Assembly (NCBI RefSeq): GCF_030814655.1
Contig: NZ_JAUSVK010000001.1
Coordinates: forward strand, 4,037,001 to 4,101,000
DNA: 64,000 nucleotides
Source of the DNA: Labrys monachus
GTDB lineage: Bacteria; Pseudomonadota; Alphaproteobacteria; Rhizobiales; Labraceae
Reading direction: 5' to 3'
Shown: positions 46,351 to 54,525 of the stretch, in pieces
How the letters are laid out: every line of letters starts with the position of its first letter
How positions within the stretch are numbered: the first letter of the stretch is position 1
The notes under the pieces: model-generated
Told to the model about the DNA's origin: nothing
The model's input: only the letters and a program-made list of their open reading frames with translations
The model's database searches: none
Program-made: the position numbers and the translations under genes

Positions 46351-46587
46351 ATGAAGAAGATGGTGTCGTGGGCATTCTGCCTGGCGTCGACCGTCGTGGC
46401 GCTGGGCTTCGGAGTAGCGCTGGCCATCCTGACATTCGTCCTTGCCGGCCAGGCGTGGCTGGGTCTCACGTCCGATGGCCGATACGATGCCGAAAGATTT
46501 GATACGCTTGCGAAACAGATGCCAATGGCCGGATTGCTCTTCATCGGCGTGACCGCCGTTGCCTATGTGCAATGGAAGCAACCATAA
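46351..46587 (+). CDS. Small two-span membrane protein
   Basis: A 78-residue protein with two hydrophobic helices (MVSWAFCLASTVVALGFGVALAILTFVLA and MAGLLFIGVTAVAYVQW) separated by a charged loop (TSDGRYDAERFDTLAKQM). GGGGGAA lies directly before the ATG at 46351; an ATG at 46339 would add four residues. I do not recognise a family. Its stop codon is five bases from the convergent transposase stop, so its C-terminus may have been changed by insertion of the IS element. Confidence 0.6.
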   Translation: MKKMVSWAFCLASTVVALGFGVALAILTFVLAGQAWLGLTSDGRYDAERFDTLAKQMPMAGLLFIGVTAVAYVQWKQP

Positions 46588-46591
46588 TCGT

Positions 46592-47644
46592 TCATGGTGT
46601 TTTTTCTTGCCAGGGCGAGCGTCTGGCGAGAACGGTATTTGCGTAGATGAGAAGCTTTCTGGCGCATGCGACCATGGCCTGCTTTTTGGTTTTGCCAGCA
46701 GTGATGAGGCGCTTGTAGACGGCTTTGAGTTGCGGGTTCCAAAAATGGGCAGCGGGGACGGCAGCGCCGTAGAGAGCTTTGCGGACTCTGGCCCTGCCGC
46801 CGGCAATGCGTCGTTGGCCGTGGCTGTCGCCGCTGTCGCAATCGAAGGGGGCGAGGCCGGCCAGGGCAGCAATCCGCTCGCGTGAGAGGGTTCCCAATTC
46901 GGGCATGGCGATCACAAGGGTGATTGCCGTGCGCGAGCCGATGCCGGGAATGGAGAACAGCAGTTCGTATTTCTCGGCGAGATCGGGATATTGCTTGAGG
47001 TGATCGCGCAGCCGCCGCTCCTCGACGCCGCTTTGCAGACGACAGCGGCGGATGTCGGCCTCGATCATGCGTCGGACACGCTTGTCCTTGCAGTGCTCGA
47101 GGCGTGTTTTATGGCGCGCCTCGTCCGCCTCGATCTGCTCCAGATGCACCAGCGTGTCCCACAAGGCGGTCAGGCGGGGATCCGGCTTGTGGGTTCGCCC
47201 GCCCAGAATCGCGGTGAAGGCTGCGATCAGAACCGCGTCGATGCGATCATTCTTGGCCCGCTGCAGCCGGGCCTTGGCGAAAGCCCGCATCTGGATAGGC
47301 TGATGCAGGATCACCTCGAAGCCCGCCTGGCGCAGAGCCTGGGCGATGCCCCGCTCATAGCCGCCGCTGGCCTCCATGCCGACGCGTGTCACGCCCTGGG
47401 CCTTGAAGCGCTCCACCACGGCTTGCCAGCCGGCCGCATCGTTTTCATCCGCCCACACGCCACTCTGATTGTGAATGGCGCTGTCCAGCTTGGCCTTGCC
47501 GACATCGATGCCGGCTGAGCGGCCGGCGTCTTTGACGGGGGCGGCCGCCGCCGGCTCGGAGCGTTCGATGCCTCCTTTTTTGACGGAGCCAGCTTTTACC
47601 GTGCTGGCCTGACTGATTTTGGACTTTGTGCTAAGTTTGCCCAT
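46592..47644 (-). CDS. IS110 family transposase (DEDD type)
   Basis: A 350-residue transposase. The N-terminal RuvC-like DEDD domain shows GIDVGKAKLDSAI (Asp), VGMEASGGYER (Glu) and AKNDRIDAVLI (Asp, Asp); the C-terminal Tnp domain has LLFSIPGIGSRTAITLVIAMPE, LAGLAPFDCDSG with the Ser after Asp, and GQRRIAGGRARVRKALY. The start is the ATG at 47644 because GGGGAG lies about eight bases upstream; an open frame extends to 47692. The frame is intact, so the element may be active. Confidence 0.93.
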   Translation of the reverse strand: MGKLSTKSKISQASTVKAGSVKKGGIERSEPAAAAPVKDAGRSAGIDVGKAKLDSAIHNQSGVWADENDAAGWQAVVERFKAQGVTRVGMEASGGYERGIAQALRQAGFEVILHQPIQMRAFAKARLQRAKNDRIDAVLIAAFTAILGGRTHKPDPRLTALWDTLVHLEQIEADEARHKTRLEHCKDKRVRRMIEADIRRCRLQSGVEERRLRDHLKQYPDLAEKYELLFSIPGIGSRTAITLVIAMPELGTLSRERIAALAGLAPFDCDSGDSHGQRRIAGGRARVRKALYGAAVPAAHFWNPQLKAVYKRLITAGKTKKQAMVACARKLLIYANTVLARRSPWQEKTP

Positions 47645-47770
47645 CTTCGTCTCCCCAACCTTGCTACGCGAACCCGAGGTTCGATCAACCACACGGGGTG
47701 AAGGAAGAGGCGATCACGATCCAGCTTCCCCACAGCCCCAGGGCTTCGGGAATCACGATCCGATGATCGC

Positions 47771-47804
47771 CGCCGGGCCTGGGGTGGCCACCCCAGGCCC
47801 GGCG
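47771..47804. repeat. 34-bp perfect palindrome upstream of the transposase
   Basis: A loop-less perfect palindrome centred between 47787 and 47788, with each arm beginning CGCCGGGCCTGGGGTGG. It lies 127 bases upstream of the transposase start, inside the non-coding part of the element, where the IS110 group encodes its guide (bridge) RNA. Confidence 0.75.
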
Positions 47805-47875
47805 CCTCTACAAGGCGAGACAATTTTGGCAGATTTTGATTATACAAGAGGAATTTGTCGGCGAGGCGCACTCGA

Positions 47876-47895
47876 TAGCGCCCGACCGGGCGCTA
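47876..47895 (-). terminator. Hairpin after the Gfo/Idh gene
   Basis: TAGCGCCCG and CGGGCGCTA form a perfect 9-bp stem with a two-base gap, about 47 bases after the stop of the minus-strand Gfo/Idh gene. No T-run follows on the minus strand, so it is a likely but not certain terminator. It also marks DNA probably outside the IS element. Confidence 0.55.
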
Positions 47896-47941
47896 CGAAG
47901 GCGTCAATCAAACCAACGAGTGATAACGATACGCGCTCGCA

Positions 47942-48928
47942 TCAAAAGCGGGGCAGCGCCACCTTGATCACGCCGCCCTCTTCGAACGCCCGCACGCCGG
48001 CTTCGGCGATCGCGGTCGCCACCAGGCCGTCCCAGGCGCCGGCGCCGACGGGCCGGTCCGTGCCGATCGAATCGACCCAGGCCTGCATCTGGCGGCGATA
48101 GGCTTCGGCGAAGCGCGGCCGCCAGTCGGGCGCGAAGGGGAAGCGCTGCGTGCCGCCGATGCGCTGTTCGGCATGGACGGGCGGCGCCATCGTCAGCGTG
48201 CCCTTCTCGCAGACGAGCTCGGTGCGGATGTCGTAGCCATAGCCGGCATTCATGAAGATCTCGACGTCGACCAGTTGGTCCTTGTCGGTGCGCATGACGA
48301 TGAACAGGGGATCGGCGGCCGCGCTCGACCGAGTCGGGCGCGGCTTCATCACCTCGATCTCGACGATCTCGGCATCGAGCAGCCAGCGCACGATGTCGAA
48401 TTCGTGCACGGCCGCATTGGTGATGCTCATCAGCGAGCGGAAGAAGGCGGGCACGCTCGCATTGCGGTGGGCGCAATGCAGCATGAGGGCCTCGCCGAAG
48501 TCCCCGCTCGCCAGGCGCTGCCGCATCTCGTTATAGGCCGGATCGAAGCGCCGCATGAAGCCGACCTGGACGAGCCGGCGCCCGGCCGCGCGTTCGGCCT
48601 CGACCACGCGCAGGCAGTCCGCGGCACCGGCGGCCAGCGGCTTCTCGCAGAGCACCGGCTTGCCCGCCGCGATGCAGGCGAGCACGCATTCGGCATGGGT
48701 CTCGTCGGGCGAGGCCACCACCACCGCGTCGATGCCGGGGTCGGCGATCAGTGCCAGGGGATCGGAGAAGAGGCGGGCGCCGGCAATCTCGCCGGCCACG
48801 ACGCCGGCCCGATCCGCGTCGGGGTCGCAGAGGGCCGCGACCTCGGCCCGGGCGACATGCCGCCGGATCGTCCGCGCATGGTCGGCGCCCATGACGCCGG
48901 TCCCGATCACGCCTATTCGCAGCGTCAC
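47942..48928 (-). CDS. Gfo/Idh/MocA family oxidoreductase (inositol 2-dehydrogenase-like)
   Basis: A 328-residue dehydrogenase similar to inositol 2-dehydrogenases. The Rossmann motif is GVIGTGVMGADHARTI, the E-K-P motif is LCEKPLAAG and the substrate domain has MRRFDPAYNEM and NAAVHEFDIVRWLL (His of the active site), all typical of IolG-type proteins. The start is the GTG at 48928, with GGGGAG four to five bases upstream. It is divergent from the operon at 49373 and shares a control region with it. Confidence 0.91.
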   Translation of the reverse strand: MTLRIGVIGTGVMGADHARTIRRHVARAEVAALCDPDADRAGVVAGEIAGARLFSDPLALIADPGIDAVVVASPDETHAECVLACIAAGKPVLCEKPLAAGAADCLRVVEAERAAGRRLVQVGFMRRFDPAYNEMRQRLASGDFGEALMLHCAHRNASVPAFFRSLMSITNAAVHEFDIVRWLLDAEIVEIEVMKPRPTRSSAAADPLFIVMRTDKDQLVDVEIFMNAGYGYDIRTELVCEKGTLTMAPPVHAEQRIGGTQRFPFAPDWRPRFAEAYRRQMQAWVDSIGTDRPVGAGAWDGLVATAIAEAGVRAFEEGGVIKVALPRF

Positions 48929-49116
48929 GATGCTCCCCCCCTGTCTTACGGCTTTTGAAAGAGACTATGGCCGCCCCTCCCGCCGGACAAGTCGAATTGC
49001 CGCCCGGACGGCTCTACCGCTCGCCCCGCCGTGCGGATGTTCCACACGCTTTTCGTGCAGGCGCGCGTTCACGGGAGAGGGTTGGAAGGCCGCGCCGCCG
49101 GATTGTCGGACAATTG

Positions 49117-49145
49117 TTGTTGCAATATCGGTCCGCACGCATAAA
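49117..49145 (+). promoter_or_regulatory. Candidate sigma-70 promoter of the dehydrogenase/importer operon
   Basis: TTGTTG and CATAAA with a 17-base spacer fit the -35/-10 pattern. Transcription would start near 49152, giving a leader of about 220 bases before the first dehydrogenase gene, which contains the eight-codon frame at 49207-49233. This is a sequence match only. Confidence 0.45.
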
Positions 49146-49206
49146 ACTCCCGCCATCGATCGCAAAGGCCGCCGGAGAGCGGCCCGATCAACGGGAGGTT
49201 TGGCCG

Positions 49207-49233
49207 ATGCATCATTATATCATCACGACATAG
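49207..49233 (+). CDS. Eight-codon leader ORF with strong SD
   Basis: ATG at 49207 reads MHHYIITT and stops at TAG. GGGAGG lies eight bases upstream, one of the best Shine-Dalgarno matches in the window. It is too short to be a normal protein, but lies in the predicted leader of the plus-strand operon and is followed by small stems, so translation of it could control the operon. It may also be an accidental SD-ATG pair. Confidence 0.35.
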   Translation: MHHYIITT

Positions 49234-49372
49234 CGTGCCCTCGCCTGCTGCGAGCGGCGTCCGCATCTCGCCTCGGGCTTCGGCGCCTGTTCTCTTGCTT
49301 CATGACATTTAGGCCGCCGGCCCCCGGCATTGACGCGGGTGCGGCGCCCCAAGGCCATTGTGGGAGTTGCGG

Positions 49373-50365
49373 ATGTTAAGGGTTGCGGTCCTCGGCGCAG
49401 GACGGATCGGCAGGATCCATGCCGCCAATGTCGCCTCCAGCCGGGAGGCGCGGCTCGTCGCCGTCGCCGATCCCAGCGGCGAGGCCGCGCGGGAGCTGGC
49501 GGCCCGCCTTTCCTGCGAAGCCGCCTTCGATTCCCTCGCCGTCATCGAGCGGGACGATGTCGATGCCGTGGTGATCGGCACGCCGACCGACACGCATGTG
49601 CCGCTGATGCTGCACGCGGTGCGCCGGGGCAAGGCGGTGCTGTGCGAGAAGCCCATCGATCTCGACCTCGCCAAGGCGGATGCCGCGGTGGAGGAGATCG
49701 AGCGGCTCGGCGGGCGGGTGATGATCGCCTTCAACCGCCGCTTCGATCCGGCGGCGCGGGCGCTGCGCGACGCCATCGATGCCGGCGAGATCGGAGAGAT
49801 CCGCCAGGTGCTGATCACCAGCCGGGACCCTGGCCTGCCGCCTAGCGGCTATCTGCGCCATTCCGGTGGCATTTTCCGCGACATGACGATCCACGACTTC
49901 GACATGGCGCGCTGGCTGCTCGGCGAGGAGCCCGTCGAGGTGACGGCGACGGCGAGCCGGCTCGTCGATGCAGGGCTGGCCGAGATCGGCGATTTCGACA
50001 CCGTCATGGTGCAGATGCGCACCGCCTCGGGCCGGCAATGCCACATCAATGGCTGCCGCGAAGCCGTGTACGGCTATGACCAGCGCTTCGAGATCTTCGG
50101 CTCCGCCGGCATGCTGCTCAACGAGAATGTGCGGGCGACCACCGTCCGGCGCTGGACGAGGACGCAGACGGACGCGCAGGAGCCGCTGCTCAATTTCTTC
50201 CTCGAACGCTATGCCGACGCCTACCGCCTCGAACTCCAGGCCTTCCTCGATGCCGTCCAGGGCGGCGCGCCGATGCCGGTGACGCCGAGGGACGGGCGGC
50301 AGGCCCTGCGCCTGGCCGACTGCGCGCTGGAATCGGCCCTCACCGGCCGCGCGATCAAGGTCTGA
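49373..50365 (+). CDS. Gfo/Idh/MocA family oxidoreductase (inositol 2-dehydrogenase-like)
   Basis: A 330-residue IolG-type dehydrogenase: Rossmann motif VLGAGRIGRIHAANV, EKPID (LCEKPIDLD), RRFDPAARALRDAI, and the FRDMTIHDFDMARWLLGEE segment with Asp and His of the active site. These motifs together are characteristic of myo-/scyllo-inositol 2-dehydrogenases. The ATG at 49373 has GGGAG six bases upstream. It is the first gene of a five-gene operon with another dehydrogenase and a CUT2 importer, so the imported ligand is likely inositol or a related cyclitol. Confidence 0.93.
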   Translation: MLRVAVLGAGRIGRIHAANVASSREARLVAVADPSGEAARELAARLSCEAAFDSLAVIERDDVDAVVIGTPTDTHVPLMLHAVRRGKAVLCEKPIDLDLAKADAAVEEIERLGGRVMIAFNRRFDPAARALRDAIDAGEIGEIRQVLITSRDPGLPPSGYLRHSGGIFRDMTIHDFDMARWLLGEEPVEVTATASRLVDAGLAEIGDFDTVMVQMRTASGRQCHINGCREAVYGYDQRFEIFGSAGMLLNENVRATTVRRWTRTQTDAQEPLLNFFLERYADAYRLELQAFLDAVQGGAPMPVTPRDGRQALRLADCALESALTGRAIKV

Positions 50366-50388
50366 CCTGCAACGGGAACCCTATCGGC

Positions 50389-51510
50389 ATGCGTGACATC
50401 GGCATCGGGATCATCGGCACCGGCTTCATGGGCAAGGCTCACGCCTTCGCCTATCGCGCCGTCGCGGGCATCTTTCCGGACAGCCCGCGGCCTGTGCTGC
50501 AGACCGTCGCCGACATCGACGGCGCGGCGGCGCAAAAGGCGGCGGCCCAGTTCGGCTTCCGCCGCTGGCAGACCGACTGGCGCGCCGTCGTCGAGGATCC
50601 CGGCATCGAGATCGTCTCGATCACCACGCCGACCCTCGCCCATCGCGAGATGGCCCTCGCCGCCATTGCCGCCGGCAAGCACGTCCATTGCGAAAAGCCG
50701 ATCGCGCCGGATGCCGGCACCGCCCGGGAGATGATGGAGGCGGCAGAGACGGCGGGCGTCGTCACCCAGGTCGGCTACAATTACATCAAGAATCCGATCC
50801 TCAAGCTGGCGCGCAGCATGGTGGAGGCGGGCGAGCTCGGCGACATCACCGGCTTTCGCGGCATTCATGCCGAAGACTACATGGCGGACGCGGAAGCCCC
50901 GCATGGCTGGCGCCTCGATCCGGCCGGCGGCGGCGGCGCGATCGCGGATATCGGCAGCCACATCATCGGCCTCGCCCGCTTCCTCCTCGGCCCGATCACG
51001 GAGGTGAACGCCGACCTGCAGACGATGGTCGCGAGCCGGCCGGCCGCGCCCGGCGCCTCCGAGCGGCGGGCGGTGGAGGTCGACGACATCGCCCGGCTCA
51101 CCGTCCGCTTCGCGAGGGGCTGCGGCGGCACCATCGAGGCGAACTGGGTCGCGACCGGGCGCAAGATGCAGCTCGCCTTCGAGCTGACGGGCAGCAGGGG
51201 TTCCCTGGTCTTCACGCAAGAGCGGCTGAACGAGCTCCTCCATTACCGGGCGGACGGCGATCCGCAGCGCAACGGCTTCGCCCGCATCGAGGCGGGCCCG
51301 CAGCATCCCCCCTACGGGCTGTTCTGCGTCGCGCCCGGCCATCAACTCGGCTTCAACGACCTCAAGACCATCGAAGTCGCCGAATTCCTGGCCGCGATCG
51401 CCGGCGGCGAGAAGAACGGCCCCGATTTCCGCGAGGCCTGGGAGATCCAGAAGGTCGTCGACGCGGCGATCGACTCGTCCCGTGCCCGGGCCTGGCGCAG
51501 GATCGAATGA
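50389..51510 (+). CDS. Gfo/Idh/MocA family oxidoreductase
   Basis: A 373-residue dehydrogenase, longer than the IolG-type neighbour. The cofactor motif is GIIGTGFMGKAHAFAY, the E-K-P motif HCEKPIAPD, followed by VGYNYIKNPILKLAR and the GGGGAIADIGSHIIGLARFLLG segment (Asp and His of the active site). This subgroup oxidises sugars, keto-inositols or amino-cyclitols. It follows the first dehydrogenase by 23 bases and precedes the ATPase gene. Two dehydrogenases in series suggest consecutive oxidation or isomerisation (via a keto intermediate) of one polyol. Confidence 0.92.
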   Translation: MRDIGIGIIGTGFMGKAHAFAYRAVAGIFPDSPRPVLQTVADIDGAAAQKAAAQFGFRRWQTDWRAVVEDPGIEIVSITTPTLAHREMALAAIAAGKHVHCEKPIAPDAGTAREMMEAAETAGVVTQVGYNYIKNPILKLARSMVEAGELGDITGFRGIHAEDYMADAEAPHGWRLDPAGGGGAIADIGSHIIGLARFLLGPITEVNADLQTMVASRPAAPGASERRAVEVDDIARLTVRFARGCGGTIEANWVATGRKMQLAFELTGSRGSLVFTQERLNELLHYRADGDPQRNGFARIEAGPQHPPYGLFCVAPGHQLGFNDLKTIEVAEFLAAIAGGEKNGPDFREAWEIQKVVDAAIDSSRARAWRRIE

Positions 51511-51577
51511 GCATGACCGGACAGAACCATGGGCGCCGGCCATCCGGCATCCGCCACAGATCGGGGAGCAGCCGCCG

Positions 51578-52318
51578 ATGACTCTGCTGGACCTTCGCAA
51601 GGTCGGTAAACATTTCGGCGCCATCCATGCGCTGACAGACGTCGATCTCACCATCGGGCGCGGCGAGATCGTCGGCCTCATGGGCGACAACGGCGCCGGC
51701 AAGTCGACACTGGTCAAGCTGATCGCGGGCAATTTCCCGCCCAGCTCGGGGGAGATCGTCCTCGACGACGAGGTGGTGCATTTCCACAAGCCGGTGGAGG
51801 CGCGCGCCAAGGGCATCGAGGTCGTCTATCAGGACCTCGCTCTGTGCAACAATCTCTCGGCCGCCGCCAACGTGTTCCTCGGCCGCGAGGTCAAGAAGAG
51901 CATCGGCCCGATCCGCTGGCTGGACCATGCCGCCATGATCCGCAAGGCCGGCGAGCTCTTCGCCGAACTCAAGTCGGAGACGCGCCCGCGCGATCTCGTG
52001 CGGCAGATGTCCGGCGGGCAGCGCCAAGCCGTCGCCATCGCGCGGACGCGGCTCTCCGAAGCCAAGATCGTGCTGATGGACGAACCGACGGCAGCCATCA
52101 GCGTCCGGCAGGTCGCCGAGGTGCTTGGCCTGATCCGCCGGCTGCGGGACGCGGGGATCACGGTCGTGCTCATCTCGCACCGCATGCCCGACGTGTTCGA
52201 GGTCTGCGACCGCGTCGTGGTGATGCGGCGGGGCCGCAAGGTCGCCGACAAGTCCATCGCCAGTTCCTCCCCGGAAGAAATCACCGGCCTCATCACCGGT
52301 GCCATCCATGCCGCCTGA
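51578..52318 (+). CDS. CUT2 sugar ABC transporter ATP-binding protein, single domain (FrcA-like)
   Basis: A 246-residue ATPase with only one nucleotide domain, as in the FrcA fructose system, rather than the double-domain RbsA form of the other two CUT2 importers here. Motifs: Walker A GDNGAGKST, Q-loop VYQDLALCNN, signature MSGGQRQAVAIART, Walker B VLMDEPTAAIS and switch ISHRMPD. GGGGAG precedes the ATG at 51578. It would act as a homodimer with the permease encoded next. Confidence 0.93.
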   Translation: MTLLDLRKVGKHFGAIHALTDVDLTIGRGEIVGLMGDNGAGKSTLVKLIAGNFPPSSGEIVLDDEVVHFHKPVEARAKGIEVVYQDLALCNNLSAAANVFLGREVKKSIGPIRWLDHAAMIRKAGELFAELKSETRPRDLVRQMSGGQRQAVAIARTRLSEAKIVLMDEPTAAISVRQVAEVLGLIRRLRDAGITVVLISHRMPDVFEVCDRVVVMRRGRKVADKSIASSSPEEITGLITGAIHAA

Positions 52319-52325
52319 GGTCGCC

Positions 52326-53372
52326 ATGCCAGACGCCGCTCCCAGCAATCCGAAGACCGGCACGGCCAGCCGGCCGGAGACCAATGTCTCGATCGAATCC
52401 GTCCTGACGGCGCAGCAGAAGGGCTTTTGGCAGCATCTGGTCTCGAGCCAGGCCTTCTGGGTGACGATCGCGCTCATCGTCATCTGCGCGATCATGTCGA
52501 TCCGCGAGCCGCGCTTCGCGTCCGAGGACAATTTCTACAATATCACCCGCAACTTCGCCTTCATCGGCATCATGGCGCTGGGATCGACGGTGGTGATCGT
52601 CACGGGCGGCATCGACCTGTCGGTGGGCTCGATCATGGGCCTCGCCGCCGTCGCCAGCGGGCTGACGCTGGAGGGCGGCTATCCCTGGTATGCGGCGGTG
52701 GCCTCGGGCCTTGCCGCAGGCGCGGTCGCGGGCGCGGTGAACGGCACGCTGATCGCCTATACCGGGCTGTCCTCCTTCGTCGTCACGCTCGGCATGCTCT
52801 CCGCCGCCCGTTCGGTCGCCGTGGTGATGTCCGGGAACCGGATGCTGTATAATTTCGGCCATGGCGGCCCCGCTTTCAAGGCGATCGGATCGGGGGCCTT
52901 CCTCGGCGTCGCCAACCCGGTCTGGGTGCTGATCGCCATGACGCTGGTCCTGTCGGTCGTGATGCGCATGACGACCTGGGGCCGCCATCTGCTCGCCATC
53001 GGCGGCAACGAGCAGGCGGCGAACCTCACCGGCGTGCCGGTCAAGCGGGTGAAATTGCAGGCCTACATCTTCTCCGGCCTGTGCGGTGCGGTCTCGGCGA
53101 TCCTTAGCGTCGGCTGGGCCGGATCCGCCATCAACTCGCTCGGCACGGGTTACGAGTTGCGTGCCATCGCCTCGACCGTCATCGGCGGCGCCAATCTGAT
53201 GGGCGGCGAAGGCGGCGCGTTCGGCGCCTTCATCGGCTCCGCCCTGCTGGAGGTCATCCGCAACTCCCTGCTGATGGCGGGCGTCGATTCCAACTGGCAG
53301 GGCGTGTTCGTCGGAAGTTTCCTGGTTCTCGCGGTTCTGCTCGAACGGATTCGCGGCAAGCGACGCGAGTGA
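52326..53372 (+). CDS. CUT2 sugar ABC transporter permease (FrcC/RbsC type)
   Basis: A 348-residue permease with the signature VIVTGGIDLSVGSIMG and the IASTVIGGANLMGGEGGAFGAFIG segment. The start is the ATG at 52326, with GAGG five bases upstream inside the end of the ATPase gene region (stop 52318); upstream ATGs at 52299 and 52308 overlap the ATPase gene and lack an SD. An N-terminal extension of about 40 polar residues precedes the first membrane helix. Confidence 0.93.
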   Translation: MPDAAPSNPKTGTASRPETNVSIESVLTAQQKGFWQHLVSSQAFWVTIALIVICAIMSIREPRFASEDNFYNITRNFAFIGIMALGSTVVIVTGGIDLSVGSIMGLAAVASGLTLEGGYPWYAAVASGLAAGAVAGAVNGTLIAYTGLSSFVVTLGMLSAARSVAVVMSGNRMLYNFGHGGPAFKAIGSGAFLGVANPVWVLIAMTLVLSVVMRMTTWGRHLLAIGGNEQAANLTGVPVKRVKLQAYIFSGLCGAVSAILSVGWAGSAINSLGTGYELRAIASTVIGGANLMGGEGGAFGAFIGSALLEVIRNSLLMAGVDSNWQGVFVGSFLVLAVLLERIRGKRRE

Positions 53373-53430
53373 CCGGTCGAACCGGCACCGTGTGAACGCC
53401 CCTTGGGGCTCAACAAGTCTGGAGGAGACG

Positions 53431-54447
53431 ATGCTGAAATATATGCTGAGCACGGCGCTGGTCGCCGTGGGCCTCGCGGCGAGCGCCGGCGGCGCCGGTG
53501 CCGCAGACAAATACACCTTCGCGCTGGTGCCCAAGAACACCAACAACCCGTTCTACGACCAGGCGCTCGCCGGCTGCAAGAAGGCCGAGAAGGAGCTCGC
53601 CGGGCAGGTCGAATGCCTCTATGTCGGTCCCGGCGAGCATGGCGGCGGCGACGAGCAGGCCCAGATGATCCAGGACCTCATCACCAAGGGCGTCGACGGC
53701 ATCGCCGTGTCGCCGGCCAACGCGCCGGCCATGGCGGCGGCCCTGCAGGGCGCAGCCGGCGCCAAGATCCCCGTCCTGACCTGGGATTCGGATCTTCTGC
53801 CGGAAGCGGCCGGTGAGCGCCTTGCCTATGTCGGCACCCACAATTACGAGATCGGCGTCAACCTTGCCAAGATCGTCATGAAGATCAAGCCGAAGGGCGG
53901 CAAGATCTGCATCCAGTCGGGGGGCGCCGCTGCGGCCAACCACAACGAACGCATGCAGGGCATTCGCGACACGCTCGCCGGCAAGGCCAGCACAACGCCG
54001 CCTGGCGATCGCCTCGCCGGCCAGAACGGCTGGACCGAGGTGGACGGCTGCCCGCTCTACACCGACGACGACTTCCCGAAATCCGTGCAGCAGATGGAAG
54101 ACATCCTCGGCAAATATTCGGACCTCGACGCCTTCGTGCCGACCGGCGGCTTCCCCGAATTCCTGCCCGACGCCTACAGGAACGTCGCCAGCAAATACAA
54201 GGACCGCATTGCTTCGGGATCCCTGGCGCTCGTCGTCGCCGATACCCTGCCGGTGCAGATCGACCTTCTCAAGGAAGGCCTCGCCTCGGGCAATGTCGGA
54301 CAGCGGCCCTTCGAGATGGGCTACAAGGCGATGTATTTCCTGAAGGACATCAAGGACGGCAAGCCCGCGCCGAAGGATCCGACCTATACGGGCCTCGATG
54401 TCTGCACGCCTGAAAATGTCGCGACCTGCATCGGCGGCGGCAGCTAA
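53431..54447 (+). CDS. CUT2 sugar ABC transporter substrate-binding protein
   Basis: A 338-residue ribose-binding-type protein with a cleavable signal peptide (MLKYMLSTALVAVGLAASAGGAGA-ADK). Mature motifs are FALVPKNTNNPFYDQALAGCKKAEKEL, DLITKGVDGIAVSPANAPAM and VGTHNYEIGVNLAKIV. Four further Cys residues in the mature chain besides the one in AGCKK (for example ECLY, DGCPL, DVCTP) could form disulfides. GGAGGAGACG precedes the ATG. It is the last gene of the operon begun at 49373, an inverted order compared with the other importers, and is followed by a strong terminator. Confidence 0.92.
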   Translation: MLKYMLSTALVAVGLAASAGGAGAADKYTFALVPKNTNNPFYDQALAGCKKAEKELAGQVECLYVGPGEHGGGDEQAQMIQDLITKGVDGIAVSPANAPAMAAALQGAAGAKIPVLTWDSDLLPEAAGERLAYVGTHNYEIGVNLAKIVMKIKPKGGKICIQSGGAAAANHNERMQGIRDTLAGKASTTPPGDRLAGQNGWTEVDGCPLYTDDDFPKSVQQMEDILGKYSDLDAFVPTGGFPEFLPDAYRNVASKYKDRIASGSLALVVADTLPVQIDLLKEGLASGNVGQRPFEMGYKAMYFLKDIKDGKPAPKDPTYTGLDVCTPENVATCIGGGS

Positions 54448-54460
54448 CCCACGCAACAGC

Positions 54461-54483
54461 GCGGCGGGGCCTCACCCCGCCGC
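54461..54483. terminator. Hairpin between convergent genes
   Basis: GCGGCGGGG, CCTCA loop, CCCCGCCGC: a perfect 9-bp GC stem 14 bases after the binding-protein stop. The convergent MFS gene ends at 54526, so it may stop transcription from both sides. No long T-run is present. Confidence 0.7.
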
Positions 54484-54525
54484 CCCTCGGCCGCGGAGTC
54501 TGCCTGATCCCTCCTCGTGCCGCTC

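Larger units (their letters stand above)
46588..47870 (-). mobile_element. IS110-family insertion sequence (ends approximate)
   Basis: One IS110-type transposase gene occupies most of the element. As usual for the IS110 group, almost no sequence lies after the transposase stop, while 200-plus non-coding bases lie before its start (47645 to about 47870). The element has no obvious terminal inverted repeats, consistent with the family, so the outer ends are estimates bounded by the neighbouring gene stop at 46587 and the hairpin at 47876. Confidence 0.7.
48929..49372. other. Divergent control region between two Gfo/Idh genes
   Basis: The region should drive the minus-strand dehydrogenase and the plus-strand operon. 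A plausible sigma-70-type promoter for the plus strand is TTGTTG at 49117-49122, a 17-base spacer, and CATAAA at 49140-49145. Near it, ATTGTTGTTGCAAT (49113-49126) is an inverted-repeat-like stretch that could be a LacI-type operator. A tiny frame with a strong SD lies downstream at 49207. The stretch CTCGC-CTGCT-GCGAG around 49240-49256 is a small hairpin. Confidence 0.55.

Noticed and set aside
48955..49233. 92-codon plus-strand frame ending in the eight-codon leader sequence
   Set aside because: It has no SD at its start, runs through the predicted promoter and has poor composition. Only its last eight codons have a strong start signal.
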